64,000 nt of DNA from Irpex lacteus (lineage: Eukaryota; Basidiomycota; Agaricomycetes; Polyporales; Irpicaceae): the NCBI GenBank assembly GCA_001986395.2, contig MQVO02000034.1:1-64000 (forward strand), in the 5' to 3' direction. The notes below the pieces were generated by a model. It saw only the letters and a program-made list of their open reading frames with translations. It was not told the origin of the DNA and did not search any database. The position numbers and the translations under genes are program-made. This document shows positions 24,030-33,646 of this stretch, piece after piece. Within the stretch, counting starts at the first letter, position 1. Every line of letters starts with the position of its first letter.

Positions 24030-25760
24030 ATGGGAAACACGTCATACGTGGTCAAGCCAAAAGAGCCTACGATTCTGAATGGTCGGTCAGAGTATGTGCT
24101 CGACGGCAATGATCTGATGATCAGTACCAAAGTCAGTTGGTCGCTATTGGATTTACATCTAACGTCGAAAGTTTGATACTGATGTTCACGACGTAGGTGG
24201 ACACCGCACACATTGTTCCTGGGCCCATAGACCTTGATCGGTTCAACCTCGCCCTCTCACAGACGTTATCATACTTTCCTGCACACGCTGGTCGACTTCG
24301 TAGATCCAGTGATCACAAAGAGCCGTGGAAGGTCAGTAATTCAGATGGACGCGACTATTTCTTCATATTCATCTAACTCGGCTCCTGTATGGTACTAGAT
24401 ATTACTTACCAACGACGGGGTACCCGTGCATGTCGTTGACAGCGCTGCCAATGCTGAGGTACCTGTCGATAGCGTCGTCCAGCACCCGTGGACGTTAACA
24501 GAGGCCGTCGACATCGTCAAACATCTAGACCATGGGCTCACCGAACCTGTCATGAAAGTAACTATTATCCGCTTTACCAAGACTGGCAGTACATCCATCG
24601 GTCTATCAGCCATGCATTTTATGGGTGCGTTGAATATAATAACGGTCATCTGTACAGTATCCGACCTCTGCTGTCTATAGGAGATGGCTTTGTGATGCTT
24701 CACTTCGCGCGCACCTTGTCACAGTACTACCAAGGCCTAACGCCACTGGATCCTCCTCCGGATTACACTTATGAACGCGTCTCTCTCAACTCTGTTGACC
24801 CAAAGACTCTCACCGATATACCTTTGCCGGACATCAAGCATGTTTATTCGATGCGGGAAACTGCACCACACAATGACCCAATACGTATAACGCCTGTGCA
24901 ATTCACTTTGCGCCTGAAAGCAGCGCAGATCAAGCGAATGCATGCAGCCGCTCAAGAGGAGATTCGGCGGACGGATCCGAGAGCGTTTTTATCTAGACAA
25001 GACGTCCTTGCCGCCCTTATCGCATACAGCCTCTCGCATGCTGAACCAGATATACCTCCTGTTCAGAATATTATCAGTATTCTCATGGTACGTGTCCCAG
25101 TTTAACAAATTCTTACTATAAAACCTTGCCTTATATATGGCCGTTAGACCAGAGGTATTGGGTCCAAACCTTCTCACACACCTGGCAACGCACTCCTATG
25201 GGTACCAACAGGATCCGCACCTGATTTCGCCTCTGAAACAGTTGCAACAATAGCTCTCCGAGTCCGTCAATCCATGTCACGAGCAAAAGATCCGGTATAT
25301 GTCGCAGCCTATGATACAATACACGCACAGAAGCTCGAAGCCAACGGGAACGCTGAACTAGGGCATGACTTCCTGATGCGTCCTGGAGATATGGTTATCA
25401 ACTCTACGTGGAAGTACGTGGTGCTTTTATCTTGGACGCGATTTTGTGCTCGCTTTTTGATGCTCGTGTTGTATATCATCTGATGATGCTTTTCATGTTA
25501 GATTCGACTGGCTCTCAGTGCACTTCGGATACCCAGGCAAAACGCGCTTCTACCATACCTTGATCAACGGACCTCGATTCGTCAAGTTCTTTCGACCGAA
25601 TCCGACGGTGCTTCCTGACGGAACGTGGAGATATAGCTCATTAGACGATGTTGAAATAGATCTATTTCTTCCGAAGGAGGTGAGAGAACGGTTCGAAAAG
25701 ATTATAATCCTGGAGACGAGGAAACTAGGAGTCATCGATAGTATAGAATTCGTCCCATAA
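24030..25760 (+). CDS. HXXXD (BAHD-type) acyltransferase, copy 2
   Basis: Tandem paralogue of the 21.7-kb gene, about 464 aa. Exons: 24030-24131, 24197-24331, 24399-24624, 24681-25087, 25148-25413, 25502-25760. All six exon lengths (102, 135, 226, 407, 266, 259 nt) equal those of copy 1, while introns differ in length and sequence, so the coding sequence is under constraint. The HXXXD motif reads HFMGD, again split by intron 3, and the C-terminal landmark is FDWLSVHFGYP. Proteins are similar throughout but clearly diverged (for example EETRKLGVIDSIEFV versus EFQKLGVVDHVMFV at the end), so this is not a very recent duplicate. Both look functional. Substrate unknown. Confidence 0.85.
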
Positions 25761-25906
25761 GGTACACGAGGTCGTTTATATATATACGTGGCACAACAGC
25801 CTCACACAAATAAGTACAGTAGCTGGCTACATGAGTTCCGACTAACGGGCTAGTAGTCCGAGGGTACAAAATTGTGCGCCCACTGCAGCCCAAAAACCGA
25901 AGAAGT

Positions 25907-26130
25907 TGTCAAACAGATATGTGGTTCTGGCACAGAGTAAGAGACGATTATTATTGGGCGGAGATGGCCGCACATACCTGGCACAGAGTAAGAGACGATA
26001 GCGCTCCTCTGTGCCGAGGCTGACGTTTTCTACATGGAAAATTGCTCGATCGGGCGGAGAGTCAATCTACGGGAACTCGCGTGATGCGCTCTCCTTCCTC
26101 ATTCGGTCACGGTCGGGACACCGTCTGACA
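25907..26130 (-). repeat. Copia 3' LTR (224 bp)
   Basis: Identical to 30957-31180. It contains an internal direct repeat GGCACAGAGTAAGAGACGAT, seen twice per LTR. Confidence 0.95.
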
Positions 26131-29062
26131 CCCCCCCTTGACCCGATCCGTCCATCCCAATCATACGTAGAGCTTCGTCGTGCTGAACCCTAGCCAGTGC
26201 CTTCGTCAATAAATCAGCTTTGTTCTCCTTCCCGTCGACTCGCGTGATAGTAATGATATTCTTGTTGACGTAGTCGCGGAGGAAATGAAGTCTGATGTCG
26301 ATGTGTTTCATCTTCGTGTGCCCGTGAGGGTCGTGTGCACATGCGACGGCGCCGTTGTTATCGCAGTAGATGGTCGTGGCCGCGTTCTGCGGGTACCCTA
26401 GTTCTCCGAGGAACTGTCGTAGCCACATGGCTTCGCAGGCCGCTTGAGTGAGGGCCAGGTATTCGGCCTCGCAGGAGGATAGGGCCACTACAGCCTGTTG
26501 TCTCGAGCTCCACGCGATTGGGGAGTTCCCGATCATCATTACGAATCCTGAGATCGACTTCCTGTCCTGGCTGCTTGCCCAGTCTGAGTCGGAGAAACCG
26601 CGGAAGATGGGGTAAGGGTCGTCGATTTGGCCTAGAACGAGTCCAATTGACCGAGTGCCCTGCAGGTAGCGTAGGAGGTGTTTGGCCGCGTTCCAGTGAG
26701 CTCTGCCGTAATTAGACATGAACTTCGCTAGTTCTCGTACGGCGAATGAGATGTCGGGACGCGTTGTGTTGGCCAGGTACATCATCTTTCCAACGACTGC
26801 GCAGTACGGCTCCTTCTGCATCTCCAGACGTTCTGCTTCGGTCTTCGGGCAGTCATCCGTGGATAGGTGCGTCTTGGGAGGTAGTGGCGTGGATGCGGCG
26901 TTCGAGAATTCCATGCCGAACTGGCGGAGGATAGACGTGGAGTAGGGTTCCTGGGATATTATGATCGATCGTCGTGAACGGTACCTGATGATCTTGCATC
27001 CCAGGTGCCAGTCTAGTGGGCCGTTGTCGGTGATCTCGAATATGTCGCCAAGGTCCTTTGTGATGAGGTCTGATTCGTCCTCGCCGGGCGTGCTGAGCAT
27101 GATGTCGTCGACGCTGGTAGCTGATGCGGACTGGACTTCCTCGCGTTTCCTTACGTGGACGCTCCAGTCTGTCTCGCATCGCCTGAACCCTAGAGTCTCG
27201 TACTTCTGGTTGAACGTGATGTACCACTGTCTTCCGGCCTGCTTCAAGCCATACAGGCCTTTCCGTAGTCGCCAGATTCCAGTCCCAGCGAACTCTGGCG
27301 CACGCAAATAGATTTCTTCATCTAGAGGACCGTTCAAGAAGGCAGTCTTGATGTCGATACTCCGTAGATAGAAGTCTTGGGATGCAGCGATCGCGAGTAG
27401 CGTTCTGATGGAGTCCCACCGGGCGACCGGCGCGAAAGTGTACGTGAAGTCTTGCCCGGGGATTTGAGTAAACCCCTTGGCAACGAGTCTGGCCTTGAAT
27501 CGCGAGATGTGCCCATCAGAATTCCGTTTGATGTGCAGGACCCATTTGGCGCCGACTGCCTTTCTGCCTGGGGGAAGTCGATCGACCTCGGTGTAGACAC
27601 CCTTGGCCTTGAGAGCTTCGGTCTCCTCGTGCAACGCGGCGAGCCAGTGGTTCCAGTATGGGCCGTTCTGGGCTTGGCGTATAGTGAGGGGATCCGTGGC
27701 TGAGGGATCGTCGATTGGCGTCATGGCGTTGAGGGCTACAGCAGACATGGGTTGATCGGAGTCGAAGAGAGATTCGCAGATCTGAGCTAGTTGTACGGGG
27801 TTCGGGTCGTCGATCTCTACCTCGTTGTCTGAGATGATCCGTACGTTGTCTGCGAGTGTTCGTACGTTCGTGTCCGCATGGTTAAGCGTGACAGCTCCAC
27901 GTTTCACCTGCACCCTCAGGCCCCCCTCGGACGAATACTCGGAGTTGTCAGTACTGCGGTATCGCGCGGGAAGGCCACGAGGTCGCGGAGGGAGTACGAC
28001 TGCCTCTTCAGGCAATCTTTCCTCGAGCGCCTGCGGGGTTTCAACGCTTGGCTCGGCAGGCTGATCGCGCTGGGCGTCATGATCTGCGGGCGGCGCTGGG
28101 GTGGTGATTCGTTCTGGCTTGTCGACATGTCGCGTATCACGTGGGTACAGTAGGTCCTCCCATAGGGGAGAGGAGAGGGAATTGTCGCAAGACATGGGTG
28201 GTTGGTCATCGAGGAATACGACGTCCCGCCTGACGAGTACGTTGTGGTGATCGGGCAACCAGATGAGGTAGCCTTGGGCGTCGCGTGCGTAGCCTACGAA
28301 GCGACCCAGTTCTCCTCTAGGCTTCAGCTTTGGCAGCTTGTCTGAGGTGACAACGCGCGATACGACGCGTGAGCCAAATACTCGGATGTGGGAAAGGTCA
28401 GGTACGCCATGTTTCCACACGTGGAACGGCGTCTTGTCTCGCGGTAAGGCTGCGGTAGGAGATCGATTCAGCAGGTGGGCTGCGCATTGGACGGCTAGGG
28501 GCCAGAACCAGTCGCTGAGGCCGGCGTCCAACAGCATAGCACGCGCCATTGACGTCAGCGTGTAGTTGAAACGTTCGGCCACGCCGTTCTGCTGGGAAGC
28601 GTCAGGCACAATCTTCTCGTAGGTGATGCCTTCAGCCTCGCAGTAGCGCTTGAATTCGCCTGAGATCAGCTCGGAGCCGTTGTCGATCCGGATGACGACG
28701 ATTTTGTTGCCGGTAGATAGTTCTACGGCGGACTTGTACTTTTTGAATTCTGAGAACGCGTCGGACTTCTCCTTCAGGAAACGAGGATCGGCCCAGCGCG
28801 AGGCATCGTCTGTGATATTCATGAAGTATTTCACATTGCCGAAGCCTAAGGGGAAGGGGCCGCAGAGGTCGATATGAACTCGATATGCGACTTGGTCGGA
28901 ACGGGTGTGAGAGACCTTTGGAAAGGGTAGGCGCTTTATGTTTGCGCGTGCGCATATCTCACACTTCGTAAGGGCTGCGTTACTGGGTTTGACCACAACT
29001 CCAGTAACGACGCGCTCGAGCCCTTTAACGCCTATATGGCCCATTAGGCGGTGCAAAAACCC
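26099..29062 (-). CDS. Copia Pol: integrase, reverse transcriptase, RNase H
   Basis: About 985 residues in the -1 frame relative to gag. It lacks its own ATG (first sense codons GGG TTT TTG), so it is probably made as a Gag-Pol fusion. Order: integrase zinc-binding HRLMGHIG and CEICARANIKR (residues 2-45); integrase core with D (HIDLCGP), D (IDNGSEL) and E (NGVAERF); copia RT from about residue 490 with FKARLVAKGF, AFLNGPLDEEIY and the catalytic SVDDIM; RNase H (GFSDSDWASS, SSCEAEYLAL, IYCDNNGAV, HIDIRLHFLRD). RT has Ser where most relatives have Tyr or His before VDD. The C-terminal codons extend into the LTR. No internal stop. Confidence 0.93.
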   Translation of the reverse strand, partial: GFLHRLMGHIGVKGLERVVTGVVVKPSNAALTKCEICARANIKRLPFPKVSHTRSDQVAYRVHIDLCGPFPLGFGNVKYFMNITDDASRWADPRFLKEKSDAFSEFKKYKSAVELSTGNKIVVIRIDNGSELISGEFKRYCEAEGITYEKIVPDASQQNGVAERFNYTLTSMARAMLLDAGLSDWFWPLAVQCAAHLLNRSPTAALPRDKTPFHVWKHGVPDLSHIRVFGSRVVSRVVTSDKLPKLKPRGELGRFVGYARDAQGYLIWLPDHHNVLVRRDVVFLDDQPPMSCDNSLSSPLWEDLLYPRDTRHVDKPERITTPAPPADHDAQRDQPAEPSVETPQALEERLPEEAVVLPPRPRGLPARYRSTDNSEYSSEGGLRVQVKRGAVTLNHADTNVRTLADNVRIISDNEVEIDDPNPVQLAQICESLFDSDQPMSAVALNAMTPIDDPSATDPLTIRQAQNGPYWNHWLAALHEETEALKAKGVYTEVDRLPPGRKAVGAKWVLHIKRNSDGHISRFKARLVAKGFTQIPGQDFTYTFAPVARWDSIRTLLAIAASQDFYLRSIDIKTAFLNGPLDEEIYLRAPEFAGTGIWRLRKGLYGLKQAGRQWYITFNQKYETLGFRRCETDWSVHVRKREEVQSASATSVDDIMLSTPGEDESDLITKDLGDIFEITDNGPLDWHLGCKIIRYRSRRSIIISQEPYSTSILRQFGMEFSNAASTPLPPKTHLSTDDCPKTEAERLEMQKEPYCAVVGKMMYLANTTRPDISFAVRELAKFMSNYGRAHWNAAKHLLRYLQGTRSIGLVLGQIDDPYPIFRGFSDSDWASSQDRKSISGFVMMIGNSPIAWSSRQQAVVALSSCEAEYLALTQAACEAMWLRQFLGELGYPQNAATTIYCDNNGAVACAHDPHGHTKMKHIDIRLHFLRDYVNKNIITITRVDGKENKADLLTKALARVQHDEALRMIGMDGSGQGGVSDGVPTVTE

Positions 29063-30861
29063 TCACTGACTTGGTGAGGCTTCTGCTTCCGCGAAGTAGA
29101 GGCGGCGCTGATGGGACTCGGCGGTGAGATCCTATCGATGAGGGGAGTGGAGATGCGATCGGCCAGGGACACGTGGTTGGCCTCGAGCCTACTGCCGAGG
29201 TTCCTGGAGAGTGGGCGAACGTTAAGTCGGTATAGATCGTTCGCCTGGATCTTCCCGGTAATGATAGGCTTCCCATTGGTGGAGAGAATGATGTGGCCAC
29301 CTTTGATGACGCAGTCGACGCCTCGGCGGTGCAAGCAGCCTTGGGAGATAAGGTTAAGGCGAGCAGATGGCACGTGGAGCACATCCGTTAGCTTGACGGT
29401 CGAGAGGACGCCGTTGATGGTGGCAATTAGGTGGACATCGCCTATACCGTGGGCAGAGGTCGATAATGCAGACCCGAATCCCTTGATTGGCAGGGGTGCG
29501 ATCGCTCGATAGTTGTTGAAGAACGACTTATCGTGGAATATGTGACGATTCGCACCTGAGTCGTGATAGACTTCGTTGAGCGTGCGCGGGTTGGTAGGTA
29601 CGAGCGCTGTGGTATTGCAAGTGACAGCGGAGATAGGATCGGGCTCGCTGATAAGGTTGAAGGCGTAGTACTCGCCCTCCTGACAAAGGGCGGCAGTGAC
29701 TTGTGCCTCATCAGCCGCGTCCCTCTCGTGAGAGCATGCCGGTGATGTGCAAGCGACAGCGGCGTTCGCGGTGGTGGCATTCGCGGTGGTGGCGTTGGCA
29801 GCGGGCTGGGTAAACGTCTTAGATTTATTCCTGTACGTCACGCCAGTACCATCCTTCGTACGCTGCTCAGGCGGGAGGTGAATATCAGTCCTTCCGCGCC
29901 ATCCCTCCGGATACTGGCCACACTTGGCGCCTCCCCAGGCGACACAGTTGATGGTCTTGTGACCGCGGCGACGGGGACACAGCGTGTTCTCGCAATAATC
30001 GACGCCTTTCTTGGTGGCTGGGGCGGCAGCGTTGACAGATGGAGATCCAGGGCGCTTCGGGTAGAGTGCCTGAGTGTTGTAGACCTCGGCGAGAGCGTCA
30101 GCGTCGTGCTTCCTCTGGTTCCAGTCGTGCTGCCTGACCATGGAGAATACAGCCGCCGAAGATAACGGAGATCCGTCACTTTCGGCCTTGTTGAGGGTCT
30201 CGAAGAGTCTGCCGCCAAAGTCTGACCACGCGGGAGTTGCCGGTAGGAGATTCGCGATGGTTACCGCAAAGTCGGTGTCCTTGATGCGAGTAGGACTGTG
30301 GTTACGGAGTTCGACGTACATGACACGCAGCTGGTCGCACCACTTCGTGACGTCCATGCCAGGCTGGCAGGTGAACTTCATGATATTCTGGAATTGAACT
30401 TGCGCTCTGGTGAAGTTGACTGGACGGTATTCTTCAGCAAGGAAGTCCCAGATGAACTTGGCGCTGTCCTCGTCTGAGATGAGGGACCGTTTCTCCGGTG
30501 TGAGAGCTTCCAGGAGAATGGTACGGGCGGCAAGGTTGCCTCGTGCCCAGGGTTCTCTCTTCTTCGTAGCCTCTTCTACTTCATCCTTATTCCCCTTTTG
30601 GACAAACCACTTGGTCTGTCCGGAAGACTCTTCGGTGGCCTCGAAGCGTGCGTCTGCGACGAGTTTGGGAATGACCGGAGCGACGGCCTCGGGCCCTGAG
30701 ACGTACTTCCATAAATTCAGCAGCTGTAGCTTTGACTTAGCTACGCCAACCCATGCCCCGTACGTATTCTTAACTCCATCGTCAGTCAGTTTCTCTAAGG
30801 AGAACCGCTTGTCGATTGAAGGGAAGTCGGTGGTGGTTGTGGTGGCGTCAGGGGTAGACAT
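29044..30861 (-). CDS. Copia Gag-protease polyprotein
   Basis: 605 residues from ATG 30861, 96 bp inside the 5' LTR edge. Gag core (residues about 20-250) includes RFSLEKLTDDGVKNTYGAW. A CCHC-like knuckle reads CENTLCPRRRGHKTINC, with wider first spacing than the canonical form. An Ala/Asn/Thr-rich repeat (ATTANATTANAA) lies near residue 350. The aspartic protease starts near residue 430 with the catalytic DSGANRHI and continues with VLHVPSARLNLIS. The frame stops at 29044, just inside the pre-integrase region, so the protease is translated with Gag and Pol follows only after frameshifting. Confidence 0.93.
   Translation of the reverse strand: MSTPDATTTTTDFPSIDKRFSLEKLTDDGVKNTYGAWVGVAKSKLQLLNLWKYVSGPEAVAPVIPKLVADARFEATEESSGQTKWFVQKGNKDEVEEATKKREPWARGNLAARTILLEALTPEKRSLISDEDSAKFIWDFLAEEYRPVNFTRAQVQFQNIMKFTCQPGMDVTKWCDQLRVMYVELRNHSPTRIKDTDFAVTIANLLPATPAWSDFGGRLFETLNKAESDGSPLSSAAVFSMVRQHDWNQRKHDADALAEVYNTQALYPKRPGSPSVNAAAPATKKGVDYCENTLCPRRRGHKTINCVAWGGAKCGQYPEGWRGRTDIHLPPEQRTKDGTGVTYRNKSKTFTQPAANATTANATTANAAVACTSPACSHERDAADEAQVTAALCQEGEYYAFNLISEPDPISAVTCNTTALVPTNPRTLNEVYHDSGANRHIFHDKSFFNNYRAIAPLPIKGFGSALSTSAHGIGDVHLIATINGVLSTVKLTDVLHVPSARLNLISQGCLHRRGVDCVIKGGHIILSTNGKPIITGKIQANDLYRLNVRPLSRNLGSRLEANHVSLADRISTPLIDRISPPSPISAASTSRKQKPHQVSEGFCTA
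29056..29062 (-). promoter_or_regulatory. Candidate -1 ribosomal frameshift site GGGTTTT
   Basis: In gag frame the heptamer reads G GGT TTT, a match to X XXY YYZ. The pol frame has a TGA immediately upstream (29065-29063), and the gag frame stops with TAA at 29046-29044. The switch must therefore occur in this window of about 20 nt, and the slippery site is the only candidate in it. Alternative: a one-T deletion in the T5 run of an originally fused frame, or an assembly error. Confidence 0.6.
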
Positions 30862-30945
30862 CGTGAGATTTGATGGAGATGGATGGAGATAGTGCTTTGA
30901 TAGAACTTTCTGATGAGATTGGATGTCTGATTTAGAGCAGACGGC

Positions 30946-30956
30946 GGCTCATAACC
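30946..30956 (-). other. Primer-binding site, half initiator tRNA-Met
   Basis: GGTTATGAGCC is complementary to GGCUCAUAACC of the initiator tRNA-Met anticodon arm, the primer geometry of copia-type half-tRNA priming. The TR-GAG element at 9917-9927 carries the same 11 nt. Confidence 0.8.
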
Positions 30957-31180
30957 TGTCAAACAGATATGTGGTTCTGGCACAGAGTAAGAGACGATTA
31001 TTATTGGGCGGAGATGGCCGCACATACCTGGCACAGAGTAAGAGACGATAGCGCTCCTCTGTGCCGAGGCTGACGTTTTCTACATGGAAAATTGCTCGAT
31101 CGGGCGGAGAGTCAATCTACGGGAACTCGCGTGATGCGCTCTCCTTCCTCATTCGGTCACGGTCGGGACACCGTCTGACA
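30957..31180 (-). repeat. Copia 5' LTR (224 bp)
   Basis: Identical to 25907-26130; carries the element promoter. A TTTT run on the minus strand at 31091-31088 is now the first possible Pol III terminator downstream of the adjacent tRNA gene. Confidence 0.95.
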
Positions 31181-31199
31181 GAAGTTGCATTATTGCAGT

Positions 31200-31271
31200 T
31201 CCCATTAGCCGACTCGAACGACTGACCTCGTCATTACTAGTGACGCGCTCTACCAACTGAGCTAAACGGGA
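31200..31271 (-). tRNA. tRNA-Thr (anticodon AGU)
   Basis: 72 nt, no intron. The acceptor stem TCCCGTT/AATGGGA pairs fully (one G-U). The D arm is GCTC-AGTTGGTA-GAGC, with a good A box. The anticodon stem is CGTCA/TGACG around loop CTAGTAA, giving anticodon AGT. The T arm is AGTCG-TTCGAGT-CGGCT, a good B box. The CCA end is not encoded, as usual in eukaryotes. Its natural T5 terminator has been moved about 5.3 kb away by the Copia insertion (see findings). Confidence 0.95.
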
Positions 31272-31648
31272 GACGTTTTGGCGAAGCATCTGTCCCTGCC
31301 ATAGAGAATAGTCGCTGCCTTAAGCTTGATATGATCGCTTTGCAAGTATCCGGGGTCTGTCTTATGTGAGACCCCAGTGCCCAGAAGAGCATCCTATCCA
31401 GATCAATCCAAGATTGTCCTCCGACTCAGCTTCACTATGCGCGATGTTACACTGGCAATTGGTGTATCTTCTAACTGAGCTAGGCATCAATGCATCAACG
31501 TTCAACGCCATCATCAACACCCGTTGAGATGAAGTGCTCTGCTGGCTGACTGTGACCGGTGTGGCGTCCTGCTCAGTGGCAGCACCCACCATCTGGTCGC
31601 ATGTAAGAACGACAGACAAGTACACTCCATATACTTGGAACGTTGATG

Positions 31649-31710
31649 TGTTGCTTCATCTTCAAAACCAGTGAAAATCATTCACCGGATTTGAAGATGA
31701 AGAAGCAACA
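31649..31710. repeat. 62-bp near-perfect inverted repeat
   Basis: Left arm TGTTGCTTCATCTTCAAA and right arm complement TGTTGCTTCTTCATCTTCAA pair over about 30 bp, with one 3-nt slip (TTC) and a loop of about 5 nt. It lies about 200 bp upstream of the ATG at 31906. Could be a short MITE-like remnant or a transcribed hairpin. Confidence 0.7.
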
Positions 31711-31905
31711 ACCTTCTATAATTTTGGTTTCGCCTGTCTGGGATTGCTGGGTGAACAGGCTGACAAGTCGGTCATCCCAAATGAGCAAGCCGACGACGGG
31801 AGAAGGTGCCTCTCAATCTATTTATTCCAGGCGTGCCGACTCTCTACCTTAGTTAACCACTACTGTATTCATCCCCGCCGCATCCACTACCCATTCTTAT
31901 ATAGC

Positions 31906-32574
31906 ATGCCATTCTTCTCATTCACCAAGGTCTTCTCTCGTGCGCGGGTCGCCGAGAACAAGGCCGTCGTCTCTCGTTCCGTCCCGGCCACTCGTTCTGG
32001 AGAAGTGACGACACGGGTCCATCTGGTCCCTCTTGCGCAGGCTTCGACATCGAAGGTCATCAAACTCAACGCCGACAATCTAGTCAACATCACCAGCACC
32101 GGTCCCATCGAGATGGTTGCCGAAGTCGGTCTCTGGGAGGCTTTACAGTTCGAAGACTCTGCCAGCCACCACCGCCAGCAACTGTCGACGCGTCAAGTCC
32201 CCTCCGGTCATCAAGCTATCTGGCAACCACGCTCTATCTCTGGCTCTTCGACGGCGACGGCTGTGTCTGTTGGCTCTTGTGACTCTGGCGACACTCTCAT
32301 GGATGATATCCTTGCGTTCTTGGGTGAACCGCCTCGCCAAAAGGTGAAGACCGTGGACGACTCTCTTGTTGACATTGATCAGACCGCGTTGTTCGACGAA
32401 CTGGAGGCACTCTGCAACCTCGCTACCCAGGTTCCCGCCAGTCAGTCGGCTCTGTTCGCAGAGTTAGAGTTACTGTGCGCCGAACCGGCTCCGACACCGA
32501 CTCCGGCTGCTGTCAGGTCGACGGCTGCAAGGACTGCTAGGCGACAGGCTCATGTTGAAGGTGTTAAATTCTAG
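31906..32574 (+). CDS. Lineage-specific hypothetical protein
   Basis: 222 aa from ATG 31906 (MPFFSFTKVFSRARVAENKA); the frame is open further upstream but this is the first ATG in a sensible context. No recognised domain. The N-terminus is basic. The middle is Ser-rich. The C-terminal half has two short acidic/hydrophobic repeats (TALFDELEALCNLATQ and SALFAELELLCAEP), which may form amphipathic helices. Single exon, with C-ending codon preference typical of expressed genes in this window. Function unknown; a small basidiomycete-specific protein is the likely description. Confidence 0.6.
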   Translation: MPFFSFTKVFSRARVAENKAVVSRSVPATRSGEVTTRVHLVPLAQASTSKVIKLNADNLVNITSTGPIEMVAEVGLWEALQFEDSASHHRQQLSTRQVPSGHQAIWQPRSISGSSTATAVSVGSCDSGDTLMDDILAFLGEPPRQKVKTVDDSLVDIDQTALFDELEALCNLATQVPASQSALFAELELLCAEPAPTPTPAAVRSTAARTARRQAHVEGVKF

Positions 32575-33646
32575 GCGATACGTCTGACTCTGGGGCTTTG
32601 ACGATGGCGACAACTTTAAGCTGACTGGCAGCCCTGGACCACTGGCGGTGTTATCGTCTACTGACAGCTTCATTGTTAACAGATCGGCCATCGACGATAA
32701 AGTAGCCACACGACCGAAGAGATGAGAATGGCCGGAGGGTTGACTTCGAGTCTGATCAGCTCGAGGGAGTCAGCCTCCCGGCAGCTTGGCTGTACTCGAA
32801 CTGAGTGAGTTATTTGCGAATACTCATTAGAAAATGATTGACTGTAGCCACAGAACAATATTCGAGCCGGCCATTTCTTCCTGAAGGAGGGTGAGCACAT
32901 GTCGCATGTGTTCATCCTGGCGCAGACCTCTTCGTGGTCTTCAGGACGAGTACCCGCTGTCTGCCTTTGGGTATGCAACGGGGAAACCAACATGCGCCTT
33001 AACCAATTCCTATTACTTGCTTCCTCTAGAAAAATAGGTCGAATATCGGCTTGGCGTATACTGGATTGGGTGCTTATATACTCGTTGTGACACGGATCCC
33101 TGGTCTGATGAACTTACGTGTGCCTTTGGTGTGTACACAAATCATCTCACAGTCATTTCCGAAGCTAACGTAGCCAATGCAGAATACCTGGAGCTCGAGA
33201 TCGGTAGCACAGGAACAGTCACGCAGCCGTTATTTTTATTCTAGAGGGACCATACCTCGTAGCCATATCATAATATGATGCCAGTGGCCTGTCCTAATAT
33301 ATTCTCTGTCTTATGCTTTCAAGCCACGACTTCCGCGGATGCCTGTTAAGCTGTGGGACATCCGTCATTAGAATATGCCACGTAGCGTGTGATGATGTAT
33401 CTGCGAAGTTCAATGTTCATTGCTTTTCACCGTGTCGCACACAGCATGGCCCCATTCACACGCCAGCGCCTGCTAGCGCTTTCAAACAGTACTGGTCCAC
33501 GTACTCACCGAGGATTTATTCATAAGCACTCTTCTCTTTCTCACCACCATCATCCTCTCTTTCTTTCACTCCTTCACCGACTATTACTGCTTTGTTACTG
33601 CGAGAGGTTACGAATCAAAGGCGAATAGTCGAACGAACCCACAAAG

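Larger units (their letters stand above)
25907..31180 (-). mobile_element. Complete Ty1/copia LTR retrotransposon
   Basis: 5,274 bp on the minus strand, flanked by a 5-bp target duplication GAAGT (25902-25906 and 31181-31185). The two 224-bp LTRs are identical by eye and end TG...CA. The primer-binding site GGTTATGAGCC (minus, 30956-30946) abuts the 5' LTR and matches the anticodon region of initiator tRNA-Met. The polypurine tract AAGGGGGGG (26139-26131) abuts the 3' LTR. Two long open frames, gag-protease and integrase-RT-RNase H, overlap with a -1 shift. Domain order INT before RT places it in Ty1/copia. Intact frames and identical LTRs indicate very recent insertion. It has landed 14 bp (19 bp counting the target duplication) downstream of a tRNA-Thr gene. 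Confidence 0.95.

Noticed and set aside
21713..25760. Acyltransferase pair as part of a biosynthetic gene cluster
   Set aside because: No polyketide synthase, terpene synthase, NRPS, P450 or transporter next to it; the neighbours are a DUF6593 gene and a retroelement.
31440..31500. Second tRNA-like sequence (minus strand, TAGCTCAGTTAGAAGA A-box and a TACAC/GTGTA stem)
   Set aside because: The anticodon loop would have 9 nt, the D stem does not close and no acceptor stem or B box follows. At most a decayed tRNA or tRNA-derived fragment.
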